Source of the DNA: JASHVB01 sp035523995
Lineage (GTDB): Bacteria > Pseudomonadota > Alphaproteobacteria > Acetobacterales > Acetobacteraceae
DNA length: 64,000 bases
Direction of reading: 5' to 3'
NCBI GenBank assembly: GCA_035523995.1
Contig: DATKPQ010000081.1
Coordinates: forward strand, 1 to 64,000
Shown here: positions 17,235-24,549 of the stretch, piece after piece
Position numbering within the stretch: the stretch's first letter is position 1
Layout: each line of letters starts with the position of its first letter
Made by a program: the position numbers and the translations under genes
The notes under the pieces: generated by a model
Seen by the model: the letters and a program-made list of their open reading frames with translations, nothing else
Databases searched by the model: none
What the model was told of the DNA's origin: nothing

Positions 17235-18446
17235 ATGAGCAAGGCAAACCGCCGGATCACCGGCAACCAGGCTGCCATCATCATAAAAAAAGAAGAGGTG
17301 GTCGAGGCCGCTGGCCATGGTGGTGCATGGAAAGTGGCCTATGCCGACTTCGTCACCGCGATGATGGCGTTCTTCTTGCTCATGTGGCTGCTGAACGCCA
17401 CCACCGAGGACCAGCGCCGGGGTCTCGCCGACTATTTCAGCCCCAACAGTGTACTGAGCCATGCGTCGTCTGGAACCGGCAATCCGTTCGGTGGACATAC
17501 CGCGTTCGACAAGGGCGCGCTGGTGTCGGACCGTGGCGCCGTCCAGGCGCTGGTAGGCACGCGCCCGACGCCGATCGATCCGTCGGACGCCGATGCGCAT
17601 CCGGACGCGCCAGAACATGCCGGATCAGATGACGACCAGGGGCCGGGCGCCAATCAGCAGAACCCGCCCCTGGCGCCGCCGCCGCCGGGGCCAAGTACAA
17701 CCATGGGGCCGCCGCATCCGCCGCCGGCAGCGCCGGCCGATGCGTCCGGGCCCGCTGGCGTGTCCGTCACCGCACCGGCAGGCGCTCCTCCAAGCCTCAC
17801 CGCGCCGGCAGCCGCACCCTTTGCTGCAACGGCGCCGCTGCCATCCAATCCCGGCCTCGCACGGGGCCCACGCCAACCTACCGATGCCGAGATAAAAGCT
17901 GCACAGGAGCGCCAGGAGAAGGCCGAGTTCGACAGGGCCGCCCAGCAAATCCGGCAGGCGGTCGGCAGTGACCCGAAACTCGCCGAACTGGCGCGGCAAC
18001 TCGTCATCGACATGACGCCGGAGGGCCTCCGGATCCAGATCCTGGATGCAGACCAGCGGCCGATGTTCCCGTTCGGCTCGGCGGAACCGAATGAGCGGGC
18101 GAAACTGCTGTTGCAGAAGGTCACCCCGGTATTGATCAGGCTGCCGCAGGAAATCTCCATTGCCGGCCATACCGATGCGGCGCCGTTTCCCGGGCCGGAC
18201 CGCACGAACTGGGAGCTTTCCGCCGAGCGTGCGAACGCCACCCGCCGACTGCTGGTGGAGGGTGGGCTGGCGGACGGGCGCATCCGCTCGGTGACCGGCA
18301 ACGCCGACCGTGACCTGTTGGTGCCAAAAGACCCATTGGCGGCGGCCAACCGGAGGATCGCGATCATCGTTCTGCGCGGCACCGGCGAAGCCGCACCCGC
18401 CGCGGTGCCACAAGCGACCGCGACACCGGGCGCTCTGGCGCGGTAG
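17235..18446 (+). CDS. motB: Flagellar motor stator protein MotB
   Basis: The 403-residue protein has a single N-terminal membrane helix in VAYADFVTAMMAFFLLMWL, with the proton-channel Asp near residue 38, a long Pro/Ala-rich linker (about residues 125-230) and a C-terminal OmpA/peptidoglycan domain (ISIAGHTDAAPFPG, NWELSAERANATRRLL). It is longer than E. coli MotB (308) mostly through the linker. The ATG at 17235 has GAGG upstream and gives the expected MSKANRR start. motA follows after 9 nt, reversing the usual motA-motB order. Confidence 0.94.
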   Translation: MSKANRRITGNQAAIIIKKEEVVEAAGHGGAWKVAYADFVTAMMAFFLLMWLLNATTEDQRRGLADYFSPNSVLSHASSGTGNPFGGHTAFDKGALVSDRGAVQALVGTRPTPIDPSDADAHPDAPEHAGSDDDQGPGANQQNPPLAPPPPGPSTTMGPPHPPPAAPADASGPAGVSVTAPAGAPPSLTAPAAAPFAATAPLPSNPGLARGPRQPTDAEIKAAQERQEKAEFDRAAQQIRQAVGSDPKLAELARQLVIDMTPEGLRIQILDADQRPMFPFGSAEPNERAKLLLQKVTPVLIRLPQEISIAGHTDAAPFPGPDRTNWELSAERANATRRLLVEGGLADGRIRSVTGNADRDLLVPKDPLAAANRRIAIIVLRGTGEAAPAAVPQATATPGALAR

Positions 18447-18455
18447 CGGCGCGCC

Positions 18456-19319
18456 ATGCTCTCGCTCGGCGGACTGGTCTTCCTTCTGGCCTGCGTGTTC
18501 GGCAGCTATCTTGCGTCGGGCGGTGCGGTGGCGCCGCTCGCTGAAGCCCTGCCGTTCGAGATGTGGACGATCGGGGGCGCTGCGGTTGCTTCATTCATAA
18601 TGAGCAACAGCATGCACGACGTGAAGCACGCGTTGGGCAAGTTCGGCAAGATCGTCAAAGGCGCGGCGTTCACCAAGACGGATTATGTCGATCTGCTGTC
18701 GTTATTGTATTTCCTGGTGCGCCTGGCGAGCACGAAAGGCAACATGGCGGTCGAGCCGCATATCGAGAAGCCGCAGGAGAGCGCCGCCTTCCAGAAATTC
18801 CCGCGGATCCTCGCGAACGAGTTCGCGACCGCGACGATCTGCGATTACCTGCGCATGGTGGGTATGAACGCCGACGATCCGAACCAGATCGAGGACGTGA
18901 TGGCGCGGGAACTCAAAAAGACGCTGAATGAGGAGTTGCACGGCGCACATGCGCTGCAGACCATGGCTGACGGGTTGCCGGCCCTGGGCATCGTTGCCGC
19001 GGTGCTGGGTGTGATCAAGACCATGTCCCATATCGACCGCCCGCCGGCGATCCTGGGCGGAATGATCGCCAGCGCGCTGACAGGGACATTTCTGGGGGTG
19101 CTGCTTGCCTATGGACTGGTGGGACCGTTCGCCGGCCGACTGAAGGGCGTGGTGGAGGAGGAAGCCAAGTTCTACGAAGTCATTCGTGCGGTTTTGGTTA
19201 CGCACCTGCATGGGAATGCCCCGCAGGTCAGCGTCGAGTCCGGTCGCAAGATGGTGCCCAGCCAGCATATGCCGACATTTGAGGAACTCGAAACCGCGGT
19301 GAGTTCGGTACAGATATAA
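18456..19319 (+). CDS. motA: Flagellar motor stator protein MotA
   Basis: The 287-residue inner-membrane protein has four helices, with a large cytoplasmic loop between helices 2 and 3 that contacts the rotor. The conserved proline region before helix 3 (ADGLPALGIVAAVLGVIKTM) and the FLGVLLAYGLVGP segment are present. It forms the proton-driven stator with MotB, encoded just upstream. The organism should therefore be flagellated, although no other flagellar gene lies in the window. Confidence 0.94.
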   Translation: MLSLGGLVFLLACVFGSYLASGGAVAPLAEALPFEMWTIGGAAVASFIMSNSMHDVKHALGKFGKIVKGAAFTKTDYVDLLSLLYFLVRLASTKGNMAVEPHIEKPQESAAFQKFPRILANEFATATICDYLRMVGMNADDPNQIEDVMARELKKTLNEELHGAHALQTMADGLPALGIVAAVLGVIKTMSHIDRPPAILGGMIASALTGTFLGVLLAYGLVGPFAGRLKGVVEEEAKFYEVIRAVLVTHLHGNAPQVSVESGRKMVPSQHMPTFEELETAVSSVQI

Positions 19320-19610
19320 TTCGAAGAATGGAGATTAGCCCTACGCGCATGCAGCCGGGATTGAATTAATATCTCTCGACACAATGTAGTGGGTTAGAAG
19401 AGGCAATCCATAGGAAAGCACGCGGAAGCGTCCCGCGGAGATTCTTCTTTCGTCGAAATGGATGGATGATGAAATCGCGTTCATTATCAATCAACATTTC
19501 GTGGAATTTGAAGTTTTTATGAATCAGCGTGTCCATCTCCTGCCCGCGATGGCGCAACGTCTCGGCGTTCGGTAGCTATCCGCCACCCCAGTCCGCAAAC
19601 GGAGGATACC
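19320..19610. other. AT-richer gap between motA and the second pstS
   Basis: This 291-nt gap has visibly lower GC than its surroundings between about 19320 and 19530. I see no PHO box. GGAGG sits just before the pstS-like start. A minus-strand frame of 63 codons (19366-19557) exists but lacks convincing coding signs. Confidence 0.4.
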
Positions 19611-20690
19611 ATGGACGCGCGGCGCCCTCGCCGATGGTCGAAACTTGCCCTGCTTGGCGCGGTCGCGCTCGGCGTTGCGACAGCCGGCGGAGCCTCGGCC
19701 GCGGAAAGCGGCCGCCTGCTGGAGACCGGCTCCAGCCTGCTGTACCCATTGTTCAATATCTGGGTGCCGGTGTACACCAAAGCCCATTCCGGCGTGCAGA
19801 TCACCACGCAGAGCACTGGCAGCGGTACGGGAATCTCCGAATCCGTCTCCGGCCTGGCGCAGATCGGCGCGTCCGACGCCTATCTCAGCAACGCGCTGGA
19901 GAAGCAGCACCCCGAGATGCTGAACATCCCGCTGGCGATCTCGAGCCAGATGGTGAACTACAACCTGCCCGGGCTGAACGGCGAGCACCTCAAGCTCAGC
20001 GGCCCGGTACTGGCCGGCATCTATGAAGGCAAGATCACCAAGTGGAACGATCCTGCGATCGCGAAGCTGAACCCGGGCGTCAAGCTGCCGGACGATACCA
20101 TCGTGCCGGTGCACCGCACCGACGGCAGCGGGGATACCTTCATCTTCTCGCAGTACCTGACCGACACCTCGCCGGACTGGGCCAAGAGCATCGCTTACGG
20201 CACCACGATCAGCTGGCCGTCCGTGAGCGGCGGGCTGGGTGCCGAGGGCAACCAAGGCATGGTCAACACGGTGAACCAGACGCCGTATTCGATCGCCTAT
20301 ATCGGCATCAGCTTCAAAGGTGCGACCGACCAGGACAAGCTGGGCGAGGCCATGCTGGAGAACCGCTCCGGCAAGTTCGTGCTGCCGACGACTGCAACGG
20401 TGCAGTCGGCGGCCAATTCCATGGTGGCCAAGACGCCGAAGGACGAGCGGATCAGCCTGATCTTCGCGCCGGGCGCCAACTCCTATCCTATCATCAACTA
20501 CGAGTATGCCATCATCAAGTCGAAGCAGGGGGACGCGCAGTCCGCGACGGATCTGAAGACCTTCCTGCGGTGGGCGCTCAATGGCACCGGCGGCAACGCG
20601 GAGTCGTTCATGCAGCAGGTGAGCTTCGTGCCGCTGCCGGCCAGCGTCCGCAAGCTCAGCGATGCGCAGATCGCGAAGATCGGCGGGTGA
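19611..20690 (+). CDS. Second PstS-family phosphate-binding protein
   Basis: The 359-residue protein has a signal peptide (Arg/Lys start, Leu/Ala core, likely cut near residue 30 after GASA) and PstS motifs: LLETGSSLLYPLFN, QIGASDAYLSN, GKITKWNDPAI and VHRTDGSGDTF. It differs clearly from the PstS at 5.6 kb, so this is an ancient paralogue rather than a recent copy. pstC- and pstA-like genes follow; no pstB follows. Without a PHO box it may be expressed under other conditions or bind a related oxyanion. Confidence 0.9.
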   Translation: MDARRPRRWSKLALLGAVALGVATAGGASAAESGRLLETGSSLLYPLFNIWVPVYTKAHSGVQITTQSTGSGTGISESVSGLAQIGASDAYLSNALEKQHPEMLNIPLAISSQMVNYNLPGLNGEHLKLSGPVLAGIYEGKITKWNDPAIAKLNPGVKLPDDTIVPVHRTDGSGDTFIFSQYLTDTSPDWAKSIAYGTTISWPSVSGGLGAEGNQGMVNTVNQTPYSIAYIGISFKGATDQDKLGEAMLENRSGKFVLPTTATVQSAANSMVAKTPKDERISLIFAPGANSYPIINYEYAIIKSKQGDAQSATDLKTFLRWALNGTGGNAESFMQQVSFVPLPASVRKLSDAQIAKIGG

Positions 20691-20757
20691 TATCAGGCTT
20701 CCGATTCCACCGGCTCCTGGCGAAACCACGCCAGGGCCGGGGGGTTATCCTGCCATC

Positions 20758-21717
20758 ATGAAGTTTCGTACGCTCCTGGCCATGCTGGGGGGCTTGGTGC
20801 CCGCCAGCATGATCGCCATCCTGGCATTCCTTGCCATCTATTCCTGGCCCGCGATCGACTACAACGGGATCAGCTTCCTCGGCGGTATGCAGTGGAACCT
20901 GGGGAGCCTTTACGCCAATCCGATCACCGTTGCCGGCGTCGATATCCTGCCGGGGGCCAGCTACGGCATCTTCTTCCTGATCGTTGGCACCCTGCTTTCG
21001 ACTTTCATTGCGTTATTGCTCGCGGTGCCGATCGGCGTCGGTGCGGCGATCTTTCTGGCTGAAGCAGTGCCGCCGGGCCCACGGCTATGGCTTTCCTTCC
21101 TGGTCGAATTGCTCGCGGCCATTCCCAGCGTGGTCTACGGCCTGTGGGGCTATGCCGCCGTGGTGCCCCTGATGGCCCATTACGTGTTTCCTGCGATGGC
21201 GGACGTGCTGGGCTGGATCCCCGGATTCGGGCAGCCCACGGGCAGCGGCTTCGGCTTGCTCACCTCCGGCATCGTGCTGTCGCTGATGATCGTGCCGCTG
21301 ATCGCCGCCACGCTGCGCGACGCGATCGACAGCCAGCCCGCGGCGGTGCGCGAGTCAGCGGCCGCCCTCGGCGCCACACGGTTCGAAACGGTGTGGCGCG
21401 TGATCCTGCCAGGCCTGCGCTCGATCCTGATCGGTGCCTGCGTGCTGGCCACCGGCCGCGCGCTGGGCGAAACAATGGCGGTGCTGATGGTGTCCGGCAA
21501 CGCCCTGAACACGCTGCCGCAAACGATATACGCGCCAATCTCGACGATGGCGGCCTTCATTGCCTCCCAGCTCGATAGCGCGCTGCAGGACCCGACCGGC
21601 CTGGCGGTGCGGTCCCTGGCCGAGATCGCGCTGGTGCTGTGCATCATCTCGATTGGGGTGAACGCGGCGGCGCGTGTGATCCTGGCGGGCTTCGACCAGC
21701 GCCGGCGCAACGCATGA
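20758..21717 (+). CDS. Second PstC-family permease
   Basis: The 319-residue permease has about six helices and the motif GRALGETMAVLMVSGN. I chose the ATG at 20758 (MKFRTLL) because it starts directly at the first membrane segment; upstream in-frame codons would overlap the pstS-like gene. It ends in an ATGA overlap with the next permease gene, indicating translational coupling. Confidence 0.9.
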   Translation: MKFRTLLAMLGGLVPASMIAILAFLAIYSWPAIDYNGISFLGGMQWNLGSLYANPITVAGVDILPGASYGIFFLIVGTLLSTFIALLLAVPIGVGAAIFLAEAVPPGPRLWLSFLVELLAAIPSVVYGLWGYAAVVPLMAHYVFPAMADVLGWIPGFGQPTGSGFGLLTSGIVLSLMIVPLIAATLRDAIDSQPAAVRESAAALGATRFETVWRVILPGLRSILIGACVLATGRALGETMAVLMVSGNALNTLPQTIYAPISTMAAFIASQLDSALQDPTGLAVRSLAEIALVLCIISIGVNAAARVILAGFDQRRRNA

Positions 21718-22604
21718 GCACGTCTGCTCTTCCCGCCCCGCACGGAGTGACGCTGCAGCGCAGTGCGAACCGCATCCTCCAGCGGCGCCGCGAATGGCTC
21801 GCCGCGGCAGGTTGGACGCTGTGCGCGGGATCGCTCGCCCTGTTGGGTGGCGCCATGCTGTGGATTCTCGGCATGGTGCTGGTGCGCGGCATCGGCGCGC
21901 TGAACCTGACGATATTCACCGAGGTCACCCAGGGAACCGGCGGCGGGCTGCTGAACGCCATCGAGGGCACCGTGGCGATCGCGGCCGGCACACTGATCCT
22001 GGCGGTGCCATTCGGCATCGCGGCCGGCATCTACGTCTCGGAATACCGCTGGACGCGCTGGGCGCAGACCATTCGATTCCTGGCGGACGTACTGGTGGGC
22101 GTGCCGTCCATCGTGCTGGGGTATTTCGGGTATATCACGATGGTGGAATGGCTGGGCTGGCATTTCTCGATTGCCGCCGCCAGCATCACGCTGGCGGTGC
22201 TGTGCCTGCCCTATATCTGCCGCACCACGGAAATGGCGCTGCGTGAGGTCCCGCCGGAATTGCGGGAAGCCGGCTACGCGCTCGGTGCCGGCCCGGCGCG
22301 CGTGACGTTCAGCCTGAGCATGCGATATGCGCTGCCCGCCGTGGTGACCGGGGTTCTGCTGGCGCTGGCGATCTCGGTCGGCGAGACCGCGCCTTTGCTC
22401 TACACGGCCGGATGGTCGAACTATCTGTGGAACGGCCAACTGGTGCGGTCGCCGGTCGGCTACCTCACCTATGTGATCTGGGCCTTCATCAACGAACCGT
22501 TCGCGTCCGCGAACGCTTTGGCCTACGCGGCTGCGCTTCTGACCACTGCATTCGTCCTGGTGGTCAGCCTCGCGGCGCGTCTGTTGCTGTTGCGGCGAAA
22601 ATAG
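21714..22604 (+). CDS. Second PstA-family permease
   Basis: The 296-residue permease shows the PstA pattern, with GGGLLNAIEGTVAIAAG near the first periplasmic loop and ALAISVGETAPLLYTAG near the end. The ATG at 21714 overlaps the upstream stop (ATGA). The cluster then stops: the next gene is a small unrelated protein, so the ATPase subunit is missing from this locus. PstB at 8602-9423 is the obvious candidate partner. Confidence 0.9.
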   Translation: MSTSALPAPHGVTLQRSANRILQRRREWLAAAGWTLCAGSLALLGGAMLWILGMVLVRGIGALNLTIFTEVTQGTGGGLLNAIEGTVAIAAGTLILAVPFGIAAGIYVSEYRWTRWAQTIRFLADVLVGVPSIVLGYFGYITMVEWLGWHFSIAAASITLAVLCLPYICRTTEMALREVPPELREAGYALGAGPARVTFSLSMRYALPAVVTGVLLALAISVGETAPLLYTAGWSNYLWNGQLVRSPVGYLTYVIWAFINEPFASANALAYAAALLTTAFVLVVSLAARLLLLRRK

Positions 22605-22624
22605 GCGCCTGTGGTTCTGGTTGC

Positions 22625-22671
22625 CGTCCCGGCGTGCGCTTGCAGCGGGGATTTCCCATACCGGCGGGACG
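22625..22671. repeat. Imperfect inverted repeat after the second pst set
   Basis: CGTCCCG (22625-22631) and CGGGACG (22665-22671) form inverted arms around 33 nt, 20 nt after the permease stop. It may end the transcript or belong to the REP-like family seen elsewhere in the window. Confidence 0.35.
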
Positions 22672-22686
22672 ACCTAACCTGTCCGG

Positions 22687-22929
22687 ATGGATGGTGTGGA
22701 CAATGGCGATGAGGGCGACCGCGGTTTGCAGTCTCTCAGTGCTGCGATCCGTTCCGCTCTGGATGAAGACATCGACCCCTATGCGGTGATTGGCGTGCTG
22801 ATCGAGGGCGTGGCCTATGCCGTCGCCGACCGCCTGCCCCGCCAGGAACGCGCCGATGCTGGCGCTGCCCTGGTGCGATTGATGCAGGAACGGCTGAAGG
22901 CGCATGGCGTGCGGCAGGCCGGGACGTAA
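22687..22929 (+). CDS. Small acidic protein of unknown function
   Basis: The 80-residue product is predicted to be helical and acidic at its N-terminus, with DPYAVIGVLIEGVAYAVADRLP in the middle and a basic end. I do not recognise the family. The frame has GC-rich third positions, which supports it as a gene, but the ribosome binding site is weak. Confidence 0.5.
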   Translation: MDGVDNGDEGDRGLQSLSAAIRSALDEDIDPYAVIGVLIEGVAYAVADRLPRQERADAGAALVRLMQERLKAHGVRQAGT

Positions 22930-23002
22930 TGCTAAATCCAGCATTAGGTTCCGTACAGTTAACCAGAGAGAACTTTTCGGAAAGCCGTCCGTTACGAGGG
23001 CT

Positions 23003-23209
23003 ATGGAGCAGGAGCGAAATTTACATGTCCTGGAGGCGCCGGCGCGGATACGGGCGCGGGCCGCACGGTATCGGGATTACGCGACGGTTCTGTCCGGCCA
23101 CGACGACGCGCAACGCGGCGTGCTGGGGCTAGCGGAGGAACTGGAGGCGTTGGCGGACCGGGTTGAACGCCGGGTTTCGGTGGGGATGGGAAACGTGTCA
23201 GCTGACTAG
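23003..23209 (+). CDS. Small helical protein of unknown function
   Basis: The 68-residue product contains RIRARAARYRDYATVLSGH and LGLAEELEALADRVERR, a two-helix pattern common in short uncharacterised alphaproteobacterial proteins. I chose the ATG at 23003; an upstream in-frame start at 22904 would overlap the preceding gene and adds an unlikely sequence. A hairpin follows at 23229-23249. Confidence 0.5.
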   Translation: MEQERNLHVLEAPARIRARAARYRDYATVLSGHDDAQRGVLGLAEELEALADRVERRVSVGMGNVSAD

Positions 23210-23228
23210 GACGCACGCGCGGGTGTAC

Positions 23229-23249
23229 TGGCCGGAGGCGTGCCGGCCA
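23229..23249. terminator. REP-like hairpin, possible terminator
   Basis: TGGCCGG and CCGGCCA form a perfect 7-bp stem with a 7-nt loop, followed by TGACCTTTTA. It ends the transcript of the small gene upstream, and its right arm belongs to the GGCCATGAC repeat family seen at 3.6 and 6.7 kb. Confidence 0.45.
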
Positions 23250-23312
23250 TGACCTTTTATGTCAGAATTGCCGGTTCTTTCCTGTCCGAGGGGCATTCGC
23301 GGCAGAGCATCG

Positions 23313-24536
23313 TTAGGACCGAGGGACTCCGGCCCGCTCCAGTCCCTCCATGTAGAAGCCCTTGTCTGCTGGCTGCAACACGATTCGGGCTGCAATTCGC
23401 GCGACGGTCACCTGAGGGTCGAACTCGATGAGCATTGCGAGATAGCGACTGGCTTCCTCCGTGCGCCTAAGATGCCCGAGAATTACCAGTCGAACAATCA
23501 GCGCGGAGACATGGCCGGGAATCCGTTCGAGCACAACCGCATTCAGCGCCTCGGCTTCCTCCAGGTTCCGGTTGAAGAGCTGCGCCGTCGCAAAGGCATG
23601 CTCGGCGAACCAGATGTGAGGATCGCGCGGCGATAACGACTGCGCCATCATGGCATGGCGCACTGCAGTCACATGTTCTCCATTATAAATCCTCGACCAA
23701 CTGCTCATAGTCCACGCGATCGGCAAATTTGGATTCAGTTCGATCGCCCTGGTAAGCAGCTCCAGCGCATGTTGCAGGTCGTGAAACAGATAGGCCCGGA
23801 CATGACCAGCGATTGCGACCGCACGTGCGTCGAACGGGTCGAGTTCTATGGCGCGTGAAGCGGCTGCGCCGGCGAGCTCCATAACTGCGCTTGGATTTTC
23901 GACCCAACCCTGGCCGACAGCGATAATGCTCCAATACCCTAGCCAAGCGTGGGCTGCCGCGTACTCGTCATCGAGCTCTATGGCGCGCAGCAGGTAATCC
24001 CGCGCTTGAAGAAATGTAGAGCGGTCGACGCGGAATATGCCCTGTATTGCAGTCAGAACGCATTGATGTGCGGCGGCGATTTCGGTCTTTATCGGCGCCA
24101 AGGCATCCGCACTCCCATGCGACATGTCAGGATCGACATGCCGCACCGTCTGGAAGGCGATGCGGTGCTGCAACGAGAACAGATCGTCCAGCGTGCCGCC
24201 GAAATGCCCATGCCAGACCACTTCGAAATCGAGCACAACATCCAGCAGCGATACTTCGACTATTATATCATTTCCTTTGGTCTCAATAGTGCCATCAATG
24301 ACGTAATCAAGCTGGTGCGTACGACATATCGACTTGGCATCCGACGCAGGACCAATTCCATCCCAGAAGGTGGCTGTGGCCACAAGGCGCGGCAGCCCGA
24401 ACCGCGCGAGGGCGGTGGAAATTTCCTCGGCCATGCCAAGCGCGATCCCAGGCCCCGCCGACAGCCCCATGCTGCGAAACGGGAACACCGCCAACCGCCA
24501 TCCCAAGTGATGCCTGGTGGGATCTATACGCAGCAT
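23313..24536 (-). CDS. TPR protein with TolB-like N-terminal segment (sensor/effector domain absent)
   Basis: The 407-residue protein begins with a segment (WRLAVFPFRSMG, EEISTALARFGLPRLVATATFW) that in larger relatives follows a DNA-binding or cyclase domain and resembles the TolB-N fold. TPR-like helices follow (ARDYLLRAIELDDEYAAAHAWLGYW, RAIELDPFDARAVAIAGH, LLTRAIELNPNLPIAW). An in-frame TAA lies seven codons upstream of the start, so no N-terminal domain is hidden. It starts 13 nt after the GGDEF-EAL gene, so the two may be co-transcribed. Its own ribosome site is poor. Confidence 0.72.
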   Translation of the reverse strand: MLRIDPTRHHLGWRLAVFPFRSMGLSAGPGIALGMAEEISTALARFGLPRLVATATFWDGIGPASDAKSICRTHQLDYVIDGTIETKGNDIIVEVSLLDVVLDFEVVWHGHFGGTLDDLFSLQHRIAFQTVRHVDPDMSHGSADALAPIKTEIAAAHQCVLTAIQGIFRVDRSTFLQARDYLLRAIELDDEYAAAHAWLGYWSIIAVGQGWVENPSAVMELAGAAASRAIELDPFDARAVAIAGHVRAYLFHDLQHALELLTRAIELNPNLPIAWTMSSWSRIYNGEHVTAVRHAMMAQSLSPRDPHIWFAEHAFATAQLFNRNLEEAEALNAVVLERIPGHVSALIVRLVILGHLRRTEEASRYLAMLIEFDPQVTVARIAARIVLQPADKGFYMEGLERAGVPRS

Positions 24537-24549
24537 AGCTGTGGCAGAT

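Noticed and set aside
19366..19557. 63-codon minus-strand frame in the motA-pstS gap
   Set aside because: AT-rich codons, ribosome site too close to the internal ATG, no recognisable family; kept only as a note.
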